Assembly: GCF_031846565.1 (NCBI RefSeq)
Contig: NZ_JAVRHL010000002.1
Coordinates: 806,001 to 870,000 of the forward strand
Length of the DNA stretch: 64,000 bases
Direction of reading: 5' to 3'
Source: Tropicimonas_B omnivorans
GTDB lineage: Bacteria; Pseudomonadota; Alphaproteobacteria; Rhodobacterales; Rhodobacteraceae
The position numbers were made by a program, and so were the translations under genes. This document shows positions 51,473 through 59,734 of this stretch, piece by piece (position 1 is the stretch's first letter; each line of letters begins with the position of its first letter). A model generated the notes under the pieces. That model was not told the DNA's origin, made no database searches, and saw only the letters and a list, made by a program, of their open reading frames with translations.

Positions 51473-53044
51473 ATGCTGATCGGAACGCCCGTCGAGACGT
51501 TCGAGGGCGAGAAGCGGGTCGCGATGACGCCGAAGAGCGTCGAGGACATCGCGAAACTCGGCCATTCCTGTCTGATCGAAACCGGGGCCGGTGCGGCCGC
51601 GGGTTTCTCGGACGCCGATTACGAGGCCGCCGGCGCAGACGTCGTACCGGATGCCAAGGCGCTGTACGACGAGGCGGACATAATCGCCAAGGTGCAGCCA
51701 CCGAGCGATGCCGAGGTGGACATGCTTCGCTCCGGCCAGACGCTGATCTCCTTCTTCTGGCCGGTGGCCAACGAGGATCTTCTGGAGCGCGCCTCGGAGC
51801 GCGGTGCCACGATCATCGCGATGGACATGGTCCCGCGGATCTCCCGCGCCCAGAAAATGGACGCGCTGTCCTCCATGGCCAACATCGCCGGCTATCGCGC
51901 GGTGATCGAGGCGAGCGCCAATTTCGAACGGTTCTTCACCGGGCAGGTGACGGCGGCGGGCAAGGTGCCTCCGGCAAAGGTGCTCGTGGTCGGCGCCGGT
52001 GTCGCGGGTCTCGCGGCCATCGGCACGGCGACGTCTCTCGGCGCCATCGTGCGCGCCTTCGACGTGCGCCCCGAAGTGTCCGAGCAGATCGAATCGATGG
52101 GGGCCGAGTTCCTCTTCCTCGACTTCGAGGACAGCCAGGACAGCTCCGGGTCCGGCGGATACGCCGCGCCGTCCTCCCCCGAATTCCGCGAGAAGCAGCT
52201 CGAGCTGTTCCGCCAGCAGGCCCCCGATGTGGATATCGTCATCACCACGGCGCTGATCCCGAACCGGGAGGCGCCCGAGCTGTGGACCGAGGACATGGTC
52301 AAGGCCATGAAGCCGGGCTCCGTGATCGTCGACCTCGCCGCAGAGAAGGGTGGCAACTGCAAGCTGACGCAGAAGGACAAGAAGATCGTGACCGATAACG
52401 GCGTCACGATCGTCGGGTACACCGACTTCCCCTCGCGGATGGCGACGCAGTCCTCGACCCTCTACGCCACCAACATCCGGCACATGCTGACGGACCTGAC
52501 GCCCGAGAAGGACGGCACGGTCAACCAGAACATGGAGGACGACGTGATCCGCGGGTCGACCGTCGCCCATGCCGGAGAGGTCACCTTCCCGCCGCCGCCG
52601 CCGAAGGTGAAGGCGATCGCCGCGGCACCGAAGAAGGCAGCGGCACGGGATCTGACGCCCGAGGAGAAGAAGGCGGCCGAGGCGGAGACCTTCCGCCAGC
52701 AGACCCGCTTCCAGGTCGGCTTGCTCGTCGCGGGTGGCCTGCTGATGCTCCTGATCGGGGCGTTCGCGCCGGCGAGCTTCCTGCAGCACTTCATCGTCTT
52801 CGCGCTGGCCTGCTTCGTGGGGTTCCAGGTCATCTGGAACGTGTCCCATGCCTTGCACACGCCGCTCATGGCGGTGACGAACGCGATCTCCGGCATCGTC
52901 ATCCTCGGCGCGCTCCTGCAGATCGGGTCGAGTTCGTGGCTGGTCGTGATCCTCGCCTTCGTCTCGGTGTTCATCGCGACGATCAACGTCGTCGGCGGCT
53001 TCCTGGTCACGCGCCGGATGCTCGCAATGTTCCAGAAATCCTGA
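51473..53044 (+). CDS. pntA: NAD(P) transhydrogenase subunit alpha
   Basis: A 523-residue subunit of the proton-translocating transhydrogenase (NADH + NADP+ to NAD+ + NADPH). Domain I (about 1-380) binds NAD(H): RVAMTPKSVEDIAKLG at the start, the alanine-dehydrogenase-like site VVGAGVAGLAAIGTATSLGA (about 167-186), and SRMATQSSTLYATNI. A proline-rich linker precedes four membrane helices (about 410-520). It is the fused long form found in E. coli and not the split PntAA/PntAB form of Rhodospirillum. GAGGGAGGAC lies upstream of the ATG. pntB follows after 13 bases. Confidence 0.98.
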   Translation: MLIGTPVETFEGEKRVAMTPKSVEDIAKLGHSCLIETGAGAAAGFSDADYEAAGADVVPDAKALYDEADIIAKVQPPSDAEVDMLRSGQTLISFFWPVANEDLLERASERGATIIAMDMVPRISRAQKMDALSSMANIAGYRAVIEASANFERFFTGQVTAAGKVPPAKVLVVGAGVAGLAAIGTATSLGAIVRAFDVRPEVSEQIESMGAEFLFLDFEDSQDSSGSGGYAAPSSPEFREKQLELFRQQAPDVDIVITTALIPNREAPELWTEDMVKAMKPGSVIVDLAAEKGGNCKLTQKDKKIVTDNGVTIVGYTDFPSRMATQSSTLYATNIRHMLTDLTPEKDGTVNQNMEDDVIRGSTVAHAGEVTFPPPPPKVKAIAAAPKKAAARDLTPEEKKAAEAETFRQQTRFQVGLLVAGGLLMLLIGAFAPASFLQHFIVFALACFVGFQVIWNVSHALHTPLMAVTNAISGIVILGALLQIGSSSWLVVILAFVSVFIATINVVGGFLVTRRMLAMFQKS

Positions 53045-53057
53045 GGGGGCGCGGGAA

Positions 53058-54497
53058 ATGTCCATCGGTATGACCTCAGCGGCCTACGTCGCCGCCGCCA
53101 TCCTCTTCATCCTCTCGCTCGGCGGTCTGTCGAACCAAGAGAGCGCCAAGCGCGCTGTCTGGTACGGGATCATCGGCATGGCCATCGCGGTGATCGCGAC
53201 GGTCTTCGGGCCGGGTGTCGAGAACATCATCCTCATCCTGCTCGCGGTCGCGGCGGGCGCCTTCGCGGGGCAATACGTCGCCGCCAAGGTGCAGATGACG
53301 GAAATGCCGCAGCTCGTCGCGGCGCTTCACTCCTTCGTCGGACTCGCGGCCGTCTTCATCGGTCTGAACGCCGATCTGGAGCTGACCGAGGTGCAGCGCA
53401 CCATCGCCGAAGGGGGCTCCGTTCTGGAGCTGTCCGGGTTCTCGGCGGCGCTTGCGATGAAGGACGGTGTCGAGATCGCGATCATGAAGGTCGAGGTGTT
53501 CCTCGGCATCTTCATCGGCGCGGTGACCTTCACCGGCTCCGTCGTCGCCTTCGGCAAGCTGGCGGGCCGTGTCGACGGCAAGCCGAACAAGCTGCCGGGC
53601 GGGCACATGATCAATGCCGCGGCGCTGGCGGCCTGCGTCATCCTCGGCCTGATGTATTTCGGCGGGGCGGGTCTCTGGACCATGGTCCTCGTCGCGATCA
53701 TCGCGGGCTTCATCGGCTGGCATCTCATCATGGGGATCGGCGGGGCGGACATGCCGGTCGTCGTCTCCATGCTGAACAGCTACTCGGGCTGGGCGGCCGC
53801 GGCGATCGGCTTCACGCTCGGCAATGACCTGCTGATCGTCACGGGGGCCCTCGTCGGCTCCTCGGGTGCGATCCTGTCCTACATCATGTGCCGGGCGATG
53901 AACCGGAAGTTCGTCTCCGTCATCCTCGGCGGCTTCGGCGGAACGTCCGGCCCGGCGGCAGAGATCGAAGGGGAGCAGGTCGCCATCGATGCGGACGGCG
54001 TCGCGGCGCTGCTCGAGGATGCGGACAGCGTCGTGATCGTGCCGGGCTACGGTCTGGCCGTGGCGCAGGCCCAAGGATCGGTGTCCGAGCTCGTCCGCCG
54101 TCTGCGCGGTCAGGGCAAGGAAGTGCGCTTCGCGATCCACCCCGTCGCCGGCCGTCTTCCGGGGCACATGAACGTGCTCCTCGCCGAGGCGAAGGTGCCC
54201 TACGACATCGTGCTGGAGATGGACGAGATCAACGACGACTTCCCGAACACGGACGTCGCCATCGTCATCGGCTCGAATGACATCGTGAACCCCGCCGCAC
54301 AGGACGATCCGAACTCCCCCATCGCGGGGATGCCGGTCCTCGAAGTGTGGAAGGCGAAGAACGTCATCGTGTCCAAGCGCGGTCAGGGCACGGGCTATTC
54401 GGGCATCGAGAACCCGCTGTTCTTCAAGGACAACACGCGGATGTTCTACGGTGACGCCAAGGACTCGCTCAACAAGCTCCTGACCAAGCTCGGCTGA
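53058..54497 (+). CDS. pntB: NAD(P) transhydrogenase subunit beta
   Basis: A 479-residue membrane subunit that completes the transhydrogenase. About nine hydrophobic segments (domain II) are followed by the cytoplasmic NADP(H)-binding domain III (about 300-479), recognised by VVIVPGYGLAVAQAQG (about 328-343), RFAIHPVAGRLPGHMNVLLAEA and VAIVIGSNDIVNPAAQDDP. With pntA it makes one operon ending in a strong terminator. Together with the NADP-dependent isocitrate dehydrogenase at 60 kb, it indicates NADPH supply is handled in this region. Confidence 0.98.
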   Translation: MSIGMTSAAYVAAAILFILSLGGLSNQESAKRAVWYGIIGMAIAVIATVFGPGVENIILILLAVAAGAFAGQYVAAKVQMTEMPQLVAALHSFVGLAAVFIGLNADLELTEVQRTIAEGGSVLELSGFSAALAMKDGVEIAIMKVEVFLGIFIGAVTFTGSVVAFGKLAGRVDGKPNKLPGGHMINAAALAACVILGLMYFGGAGLWTMVLVAIIAGFIGWHLIMGIGGADMPVVVSMLNSYSGWAAAAIGFTLGNDLLIVTGALVGSSGAILSYIMCRAMNRKFVSVILGGFGGTSGPAAEIEGEQVAIDADGVAALLEDADSVVIVPGYGLAVAQAQGSVSELVRRLRGQGKEVRFAIHPVAGRLPGHMNVLLAEAKVPYDIVLEMDEINDDFPNTDVAIVIGSNDIVNPAAQDDPNSPIAGMPVLEVWKAKNVIVSKRGQGTGYSGIENPLFFKDNTRMFYGDAKDSLNKLLTKLG

Positions 54498-54523
54498 GCG
54501 GGCCCATTCGGGATCAAGACAAG

Positions 54524-54551
54524 GGGCCGTCCCAAGGGGGCGGCCCTTTTT
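54524..54551 (+). terminator. Intrinsic terminator of pntAB
   Basis: GGGCCGTCCC pairs with GGGGCGGCCC (10 bp with one G-U pair) around a 3-base loop, followed by five Ts. It begins 26 bases after the pntB stop. Confidence 0.9.
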
Positions 54552-54640
54552 CGTGGCGCCTCCCGCAAGCGTTCCCGTGATCGCAAGGAAGGGGCGCGTC
54601 GTCACGGCTGCGTTACATCCCTTTGGCATGGACCCCGCGA

Positions 54641-54663
54641 GCACCGCGATCAAGTCGCGGTGC
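54641..54663. promoter_or_regulatory. 9-bp perfect inverted repeat before the secreted phytase-like gene
   Basis: GCACCGCGA and TCGCGGTGC flank TCAAG and end 30 bases before the GTG start. It could be an operator or a 5'-UTR hairpin ahead of the ribosome site. No Pho box was recognised nearby. Confidence 0.4.
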
Positions 54664-54693
54664 CGGTCCGGATAACCAAGGGGGACAATCCGA

Positions 54694-56856
54694 GTGACAC
54701 GCCAACTTCTATCCGCTGCGTCCGCAGCCGCGCTTCTTGCCGGCGCCGCCCATGCGCAGGGTACGGAGCAGAATTTCAATCGCATCGCGTCCTTCCCGGT
54801 CGCGCTCAACGCGCCCGAGGGATCCGGGGATGCAATGACATCCTCCGAGATCATCGCCGCGACCGAAGACGGGATGACCCTCGTCTACACCGACAGCCCG
54901 GCGATGACCGTCGGCTTCATCGGGATCGAGGATCCTGCCTCCCCCGAAGCGCTCGGGCGGATCGAGCTCGAGGGCGAGCCGACCTCCGTCGCGGTCGTGG
55001 GGCAGACCGCCTATGTCGCGGTCAACACCTCCGAGGATTACGTGAACACCTCGGGCGAGCTTCTGACGATCGACGTCGCGACGCAGGAGATCGTCTCCCG
55101 CTGCGATCTCGGCGGGCAGCCCGATTCCATCGCCGCGTCCGGGGACGGCGCCTTCCTGTCCATCGCCATCGAGAACGAGCGCGACGAGGATCTGGATGAC
55201 GGCGTCCTGCCGCAGATGCCGGCGGGCTACCTCTCCATGATCGATCTCGGCGAGACCGGTGCGGAGTGCGACAGCCTGACCGAGGTGGACCTGACCGGAC
55301 TTGCCGAGGTCGGCCCCTCGGATCCGGAGCCCGAATTCGTCGACATCAACGAGGACGGAGAGACGGTCGTCTCCCTTCAGGAGAACAACCACCTCGTCAT
55401 CGTGAGCCGGGACGGCGAGATCCTCGCGGATTTCACGGCCGGGACCACGGATCTCGAGGGGATCGACACCAAGGATGACGGCGCGCTGGTGTTCGACGGG
55501 GCGCAGGACGAGCGCCGCCGCGAGCCCGACGCCATCGCCTGGATCGGAACGGACTACATCGCGACCGCCGACGAAGGCGACTACGAGGGCGGCTCCCGCG
55601 GCTGGACGGTCTTCAACCGCGACGGCACCGTGGCCTGGGAGGCCGGCGCGAGCTTCGAGCACGCCGCGGTGATGATCGGTCATTATCCCGACAAGCGCTC
55701 CGACGCGAAGGGCGTCGAGCCCGAATCCGTCGAGATCGGAACATTCGGCGATCTGCCGATGGCTTTCGTCGGCTCCGAGCGGGGCAGTGTCGTCGGCGTC
55801 TACGACATCACCGATCCCGGGGCGCCGGTCCTGCGCCAGATGCTGCCGTCTGGCATCGGGCCGGAGGGTCTGCTCGCCATCCCGTCCCGCAACCTTCTCG
55901 TCACCGCGAACGAGGAAGACCTGATCGAGGATGGCGGAGCGCGCAGCCACGTGATGATCTACGAGTTGCAGGATGGCCCGGCGGTCTACCCGCACCTGAC
56001 CTCCGAGGGCATGGACGAGCTGACCGGCTGGGGCGCCCTGTCCGGCCTCGCGGCGGTGGACGACAGCACGCTCGTTGCCATCTCCGACAGCTTCTACGGC
56101 CTCGAGCCGAAGATCTTCACCATCGACGTCTCCCGGACGCCGGCTCGGATCACGGATGCTATGCTCGTCACGCGCGATGGCGATGCAGCCCAGAAGCTGG
56201 ATCTCGAGGGCATCGCACTCGACGGTGAGGGCGGCTACTGGCTCGCCTCCGAGGGACGCACCGAGCGCGCGATCCCGCACGCGATCTACCACGTGGACGC
56301 GGGCGGCGAGATCGACCGGGAGATCGGCCTGCCCGAAGAGCTGTCCCATGTCGAGAAGCGGTTCGGCTTCGAGGGGATCACGATGCTGGAGGGGCGCCTC
56401 TGGATGGCCGTTCAGCGCGAATGGGCGGACGATGCCAAGGGCGAGGTCAAGCTCGTCTCCTACGATCCCGAGAGCGGCGAGTGGGGCGGCGTGCGCTACC
56501 CGCTGGAGACCCCGGAGGCGGGCTGGACCGGCCTGTCCGAAATCGTCGCGGACGGTGAGTGGGTGTACCTGATCGAGCGTGACAACCAGCTCGGGCAGAG
56601 CGCGGCGGTCAAGCAGATCACCCGCGTCGCGGCCTCGGCCCTCGAACCTGCCCCCCTTGGAGGCGAGCTGCCGCTGGTCGAGAAGGAAGTCGTTCGGGAT
56701 CTGATCCCGGATCTTGTCGCCACGAACGGCTATGTTCAGGACAAGGTCGAGGGCCTCGCCATCACCGAAGGCGGCACGATGTGGATCGTCACGGACAATG
56801 ACGGCGTGGACGACAGCTCCGGCGAGACGATGCTCTGGAGCGTTCCGCGCGACTGA
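54694..56856 (+). CDS. Secreted esterase-like/phytase-like beta-propeller protein
   Basis: A 720-residue exported protein. A signal peptide (MTRQLLSAASAAALLAGAAHAQG, cleavage after AHA) is followed by a beta-propeller-like half (about 40-420; repeated GDLPMAFVGSERGSVVGVYDI-type strands, similar to choice-of-anchor I proteins) and a C-terminal half (about 440-720) with LTGWGALSGLAAVDDSTLVAISD, LDLEGIALDGEGGYWLASEG and VEGLAITEGGTMWIVTDNDGVDDSSGE, matching the esterase-like activity of phytase domain. It may hydrolyse phosphate esters outside the cell. The start is GTG with AGGGGG about 11 bases upstream. It stands alone, with a hairpin on each side. Confidence 0.85.
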   Translation: MTRQLLSAASAAALLAGAAHAQGTEQNFNRIASFPVALNAPEGSGDAMTSSEIIAATEDGMTLVYTDSPAMTVGFIGIEDPASPEALGRIELEGEPTSVAVVGQTAYVAVNTSEDYVNTSGELLTIDVATQEIVSRCDLGGQPDSIAASGDGAFLSIAIENERDEDLDDGVLPQMPAGYLSMIDLGETGAECDSLTEVDLTGLAEVGPSDPEPEFVDINEDGETVVSLQENNHLVIVSRDGEILADFTAGTTDLEGIDTKDDGALVFDGAQDERRREPDAIAWIGTDYIATADEGDYEGGSRGWTVFNRDGTVAWEAGASFEHAAVMIGHYPDKRSDAKGVEPESVEIGTFGDLPMAFVGSERGSVVGVYDITDPGAPVLRQMLPSGIGPEGLLAIPSRNLLVTANEEDLIEDGGARSHVMIYELQDGPAVYPHLTSEGMDELTGWGALSGLAAVDDSTLVAISDSFYGLEPKIFTIDVSRTPARITDAMLVTRDGDAAQKLDLEGIALDGEGGYWLASEGRTERAIPHAIYHVDAGGEIDREIGLPEELSHVEKRFGFEGITMLEGRLWMAVQREWADDAKGEVKLVSYDPESGEWGGVRYPLETPEAGWTGLSEIVADGEWVYLIERDNQLGQSAAVKQITRVAASALEPAPLGGELPLVEKEVVRDLIPDLVATNGYVQDKVEGLAITEGGTMWIVTDNDGVDDSSGETMLWSVPRD

Positions 56857-56881
56857 TCGCCTTGGCAGAATGACGCAACGC

Positions 56882-56908
56882 GCGGCGGCCCCCGGCAGGG
56901 GCCGCCGC
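56882..56908 (+). terminator. Hairpin after the phytase-like gene
   Basis: GCGGCGGCCCC pairs perfectly with GGGGCCGCCGC (11 bp, 5-base loop), 25 bases after the stop. Only two Ts follow, so it may need Rho or act as a 3'-end stabiliser. Confidence 0.6.
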
Positions 56909-56969
56909 TTGACGTTCCGGGGAGCGGGTCCCACGCTGCCGCTCCCTGCAGGACGATGAGGTGGGCGAG

Positions 56970-57557
56970 ATGACGGATCGCGGCGTGCGCGGAGGGCTTG
57001 GTCACAATGGCGGGCCGACTTTGGAGCGGGGCGCCTCCTGGCGCCGGCACTGCTGGGGCGCGGCGCGGCGGCAGCTTTTGCCCACGCTTCCGCTCGAGGT
57101 CATCCGGACACGGGTGGCTCGGGCCAAGGCGCTCGGCCTCGACTATCCCACCTATGCGACGATCCGGGCGACTGGCGGCGGCGACATCGTCGCGTTCCTG
57201 TTCTCGAGCAACGCCCTGCGCCTCCTGCGGGAGAGGGACGAGCTGCCGAAGGCGCACACGGCAAAACTCTCCGCGATCGAACGGGCGGGGCGGATCGCGC
57301 TGGCCTGTCCCCCTCTCGAGGCGGCGCGGCTGGAGGCGCGGCTCAGAGAGAGCGGCGCACCTCTCGATGCGGCCCGCCCCGCGCCGGGCTTCCCGGCCGG
57401 ATGGGGCCAACAGCGGGGGGCCCTGCTCGCGGCGCTCGCACCGGAGCGCCTTTCGCCGGGACGCGTGGTCCTCGTCGGTGATACCAGCTTCGAGCGCGAA
57501 TGGTGCGCGGCCGGTATGCTGGCCGGCTACGTTCCCGCAGAAACCTACTTTTCCTGA
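56970..57557 (+). CDS. Conserved protein of unknown function with N-terminal GHNGGP motif
   Basis: A 195-residue soluble protein I cannot place in a characterised family. It begins MTDRGVRGGLGHNGGPTLERG; the GHNGGP motif occurs, to my memory, at the N termini of several uncharacterised alphaproteobacterial proteins. A Trp/Arg-rich helix (WRRHCWGAARRQLLP) and a well-ordered block (ARAKALGLDYPTYATIRATGGGDIVAFLFSSNALRLL, about 50-86) follow. The C terminus (RVVLVGDTSFEREWCAAGMLAGYVPAETYF) looks like a Rossmann-type strand-turn-helix. The ATG at 56970 has GAGGTG 8 bases upstream; a GTG at 56961 is an alternative. The M20 amidohydrolase gene starts 13 bases after its stop, so they are co-transcribed. 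Confidence 0.75.
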   Translation: MTDRGVRGGLGHNGGPTLERGASWRRHCWGAARRQLLPTLPLEVIRTRVARAKALGLDYPTYATIRATGGGDIVAFLFSSNALRLLRERDELPKAHTAKLSAIERAGRIALACPPLEAARLEARLRESGAPLDAARPAPGFPAGWGQQRGALLAALAPERLSPGRVVLVGDTSFEREWCAAGMLAGYVPAETYFS

Positions 57558-57570
57558 GAGGAGATCGCCC

Positions 57571-58731
57571 TTGGCCCCCATCCGCAACCGTATCGCCGAG
57601 CTGCAGGACGAGATCGCGGCGTGGAGACGGGATTTCCACGCGAACCCCGAGCTCCTCTTCGATGTGCACCGTACCGCCGGGATCGTGGCGGGGAAGCTCG
57701 AGGAGTTCGGCTGCGACGAGGTGACGAAAGGGATCGGGGGGACCGGCGTCGTGGCCGTGATCGAGGGCAGGGGGCCGGGGCGCACCATCGGGCTCCGCGC
57801 GGACATGGACGCGCTGCCGATCACGGAAGCGACCGGCGTGCCCCATGCCTCCACCGCTCCGGGCGTGATGCATGCCTGCGGCCATGACGGGCATACCGCG
57901 ATGCTCCTCGGGGCGGCGCGCTACCTGTCCGAGACGCGCAATTTCGACGGTCGCATCGTGCTGATCTTCCAGCCGGCCGAGGAGGGCGGCGGCGGCGGCC
58001 GGGAGATGTGCGAGGACGGCCTGATGACGCGCTGGGGCATCGAGGAGGTCTACGGGATGCACAACTGGCCGGGCGTCCCGCTCGGCACCTTCGCCATCAG
58101 AGCCGGCCCGTTCTTCGCCGCGACGGACCAGTTCGAGATCGAGGTGGTGGGCAAGGGCGCCCATGCCGCCAAGCCGCACGAGGGGGTGGACCCCGTGGTC
58201 GCGGCGTCCCATCTCGTTCTGGCGATCCAGTCCATCGCCTCCCGCCATGCCGATCCGGTGGAGCAGCTGGTGGTCTCGGTGACGGCGATCGAGAGCTTCT
58301 CCAAGGCCTTCAACGTGATCCCGCCGCGCGTGTCCCTGCGCGGTACGGTGCGGACGATGTCGCGCGAGATGCGGGCGCTGGCGCGCGAGCGGCTGGACGA
58401 GATCTGCGCCCATGTGCCGGCGGCGTTCGGGGCGCGGGCGGATGTCACCCACCTCGATGGCTACCCGGTCATGGCGAACCATCCCGGGGAAACCGTGTTC
58501 GCCGCCGAGGCCGCCACGGCGGTCTCCGGCGATTGCGCCGAGGCGCCCCTTGTCATGGGGGGCGAGGATTTCGCCTACATGCTGGAGGAGCGGCCCGGGG
58601 CCTATATCCTCCTCGGCAACGGCGACACCGCGCCGGTCCATCATCCCGAATACGAATTCGACGATGCCGCGATCCCGATGGGCGTGTCCTGGTGGGTTGA
58701 GGTCGCGGAGCGCCGTCTCGGCCGGCAATGA
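57571..58731 (+). CDS. M20 family amidohydrolase (hippurate hydrolase-like)
   Basis: A 386-residue metal-dependent amidohydrolase of the M20D type, which removes acyl groups from amino acids or indole conjugates. Metal-binding residues can be read: ACGHDGHTAML (about 101-111), the catalytic Glu in PAEEGGGGG (about 138), HNWPG (about 161) and HHPEYEFDD near the C terminus (about 355). The dimerisation domain lies at about 185-300. The start is TTG at 57571 with AGGAG 8 bases upstream; no better start is available. It follows the GHNGGP protein in an operon, suggesting a shared pathway that is not identifiable. Confidence 0.93.
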   Translation: MAPIRNRIAELQDEIAAWRRDFHANPELLFDVHRTAGIVAGKLEEFGCDEVTKGIGGTGVVAVIEGRGPGRTIGLRADMDALPITEATGVPHASTAPGVMHACGHDGHTAMLLGAARYLSETRNFDGRIVLIFQPAEEGGGGGREMCEDGLMTRWGIEEVYGMHNWPGVPLGTFAIRAGPFFAATDQFEIEVVGKGAHAAKPHEGVDPVVAASHLVLAIQSIASRHADPVEQLVVSVTAIESFSKAFNVIPPRVSLRGTVRTMSREMRALARERLDEICAHVPAAFGARADVTHLDGYPVMANHPGETVFAAEAATAVSGDCAEAPLVMGGEDFAYMLEERPGAYILLGNGDTAPVHHPEYEFDDAAIPMGVSWWVEVAERRLGRQ

Positions 58732-58860
58732 GCGAGGCCGGCGGCGATCGCCCTCGGGGAAGGCAGGCGCGCTTGCACCGGCGCGTCAGTGCCCCCCGGC
58801 GCGCGGGCCGACCCGGCCTCCGGCTTTCCTTCCGGCGCCGCCGCGGCTAAGCCCCCCGGC

Positions 58861-59658
58861 ATGGCGACTGTCGTATGCATCAAGTGGGGGACGGCCTTCG
58901 GGCCGGCCTATGTGAACCGGCTCTATTCGGGCGTCCGGCGCAACCTGCGCAGTCCGGTGCGCTTTCTGTGCATGACGGAGCACTCGGAGGGCCTGCACCC
59001 CGATGTCGAGGTGCTGGAGCTTCCGCGGGAGCCCTTCGCGGAGGAGATGGAGGCCGCTCTGGCGGTCGCTGATCGCAAGGGGGCGATGCGGAAGGTGTCT
59101 CTCTTTCGTCCGGGATTGATCGAGGACTTGGAGGGACCTGTCCTCGGTTTCGATCTCGACGTCGTCGTCACGGGGCCGCTGGACGATCTCGTGGACGTCG
59201 CTCCGGGCTGCGTCGCCATGCGGGCGGACTGGGTCGAGGCCCGGCGGGGGCGGGCGACGGGGCACGGCTCGGTCTTCCGCTACGATCCGGCCCTCCATCC
59301 CTGGCTCTACGAGGAATTGGCCGCCGATCCAGCCTCCCGCGTCGCCTGGGCGCGCGGCTCCGAGCAGCGATATACGTCGACGCTCGCGCAGGAGCGCGGC
59401 GCGTTCGCCTACCTGCCGGAGGACCGGGTTGTGAGCTTCAAGCACGATTGCCTGCGCTGGCCGCCGATGAGTTACCTCCGCGAGCCGCATCTGCCGGCGG
59501 GCGCGTCCGTCGTGTGTTTCCACGGACGGCCGAAGATGGAGGAGGCCGTGGCAGGCTGGACCGGGATGGGCGGCCTGCGCCGCGCTCGGCCATGCGGCTG
59601 GCTGAAGGATCATTGGATCGACCGCACCCGCGCCGATCTCGGGGAGGGCTGGGGCTAG
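58861..59658 (+). CDS. Glycosyltransferase (GT-A fold)
   Basis: A 265-residue protein beginning MATVVCIKWGTAFGPAYVNRLYSGVRR, a Rossmann-like start seen in small bacterial glycosyltransferases. A DxD nucleotide-sugar/metal motif is present as GFDLDVVVTGPLDDL (about 97-110). FLCMTEHSEGL and VVCFHGRPKMEEA are further conserved-looking points; the His of the latter may act in catalysis. Donor and acceptor are unknown. No other polysaccharide genes are adjacent; it follows the M20 gene by 129 bases and ends at a hairpin shared with convergent icd. Confidence 0.8.
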   Translation: MATVVCIKWGTAFGPAYVNRLYSGVRRNLRSPVRFLCMTEHSEGLHPDVEVLELPREPFAEEMEAALAVADRKGAMRKVSLFRPGLIEDLEGPVLGFDLDVVVTGPLDDLVDVAPGCVAMRADWVEARRGRATGHGSVFRYDPALHPWLYEELAADPASRVAWARGSEQRYTSTLAQERGAFAYLPEDRVVSFKHDCLRWPPMSYLREPHLPAGASVVCFHGRPKMEEAVAGWTGMGGLRRARPCGWLKDHWIDRTRADLGEGWG

Positions 59659-59704
59659 GCCCGCAGTCCACTCCTGTCCCGACCGCTCCCGGCCCGGTAG
59701 AGGG

Positions 59705-59727
59705 GGCGGCGCCCCTTGGACGCCGCC
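59705..59727. terminator. Bidirectional hairpin between the glycosyltransferase gene and icd
   Basis: GGCGGCG pairs with CGCCGCC (7 bp, 9-base loop) in the 76-bp gap between convergent genes. No U-tract is present on either side. Confidence 0.45.
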
Positions 59728-59734
59728 GCGGGAC

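Noticed and set aside
54709..56934. 741-codon open frame on the minus strand
   Set aside because: It is antisense to the phytase-like gene, which has a signal peptide and family motifs; the antisense translation has neither.
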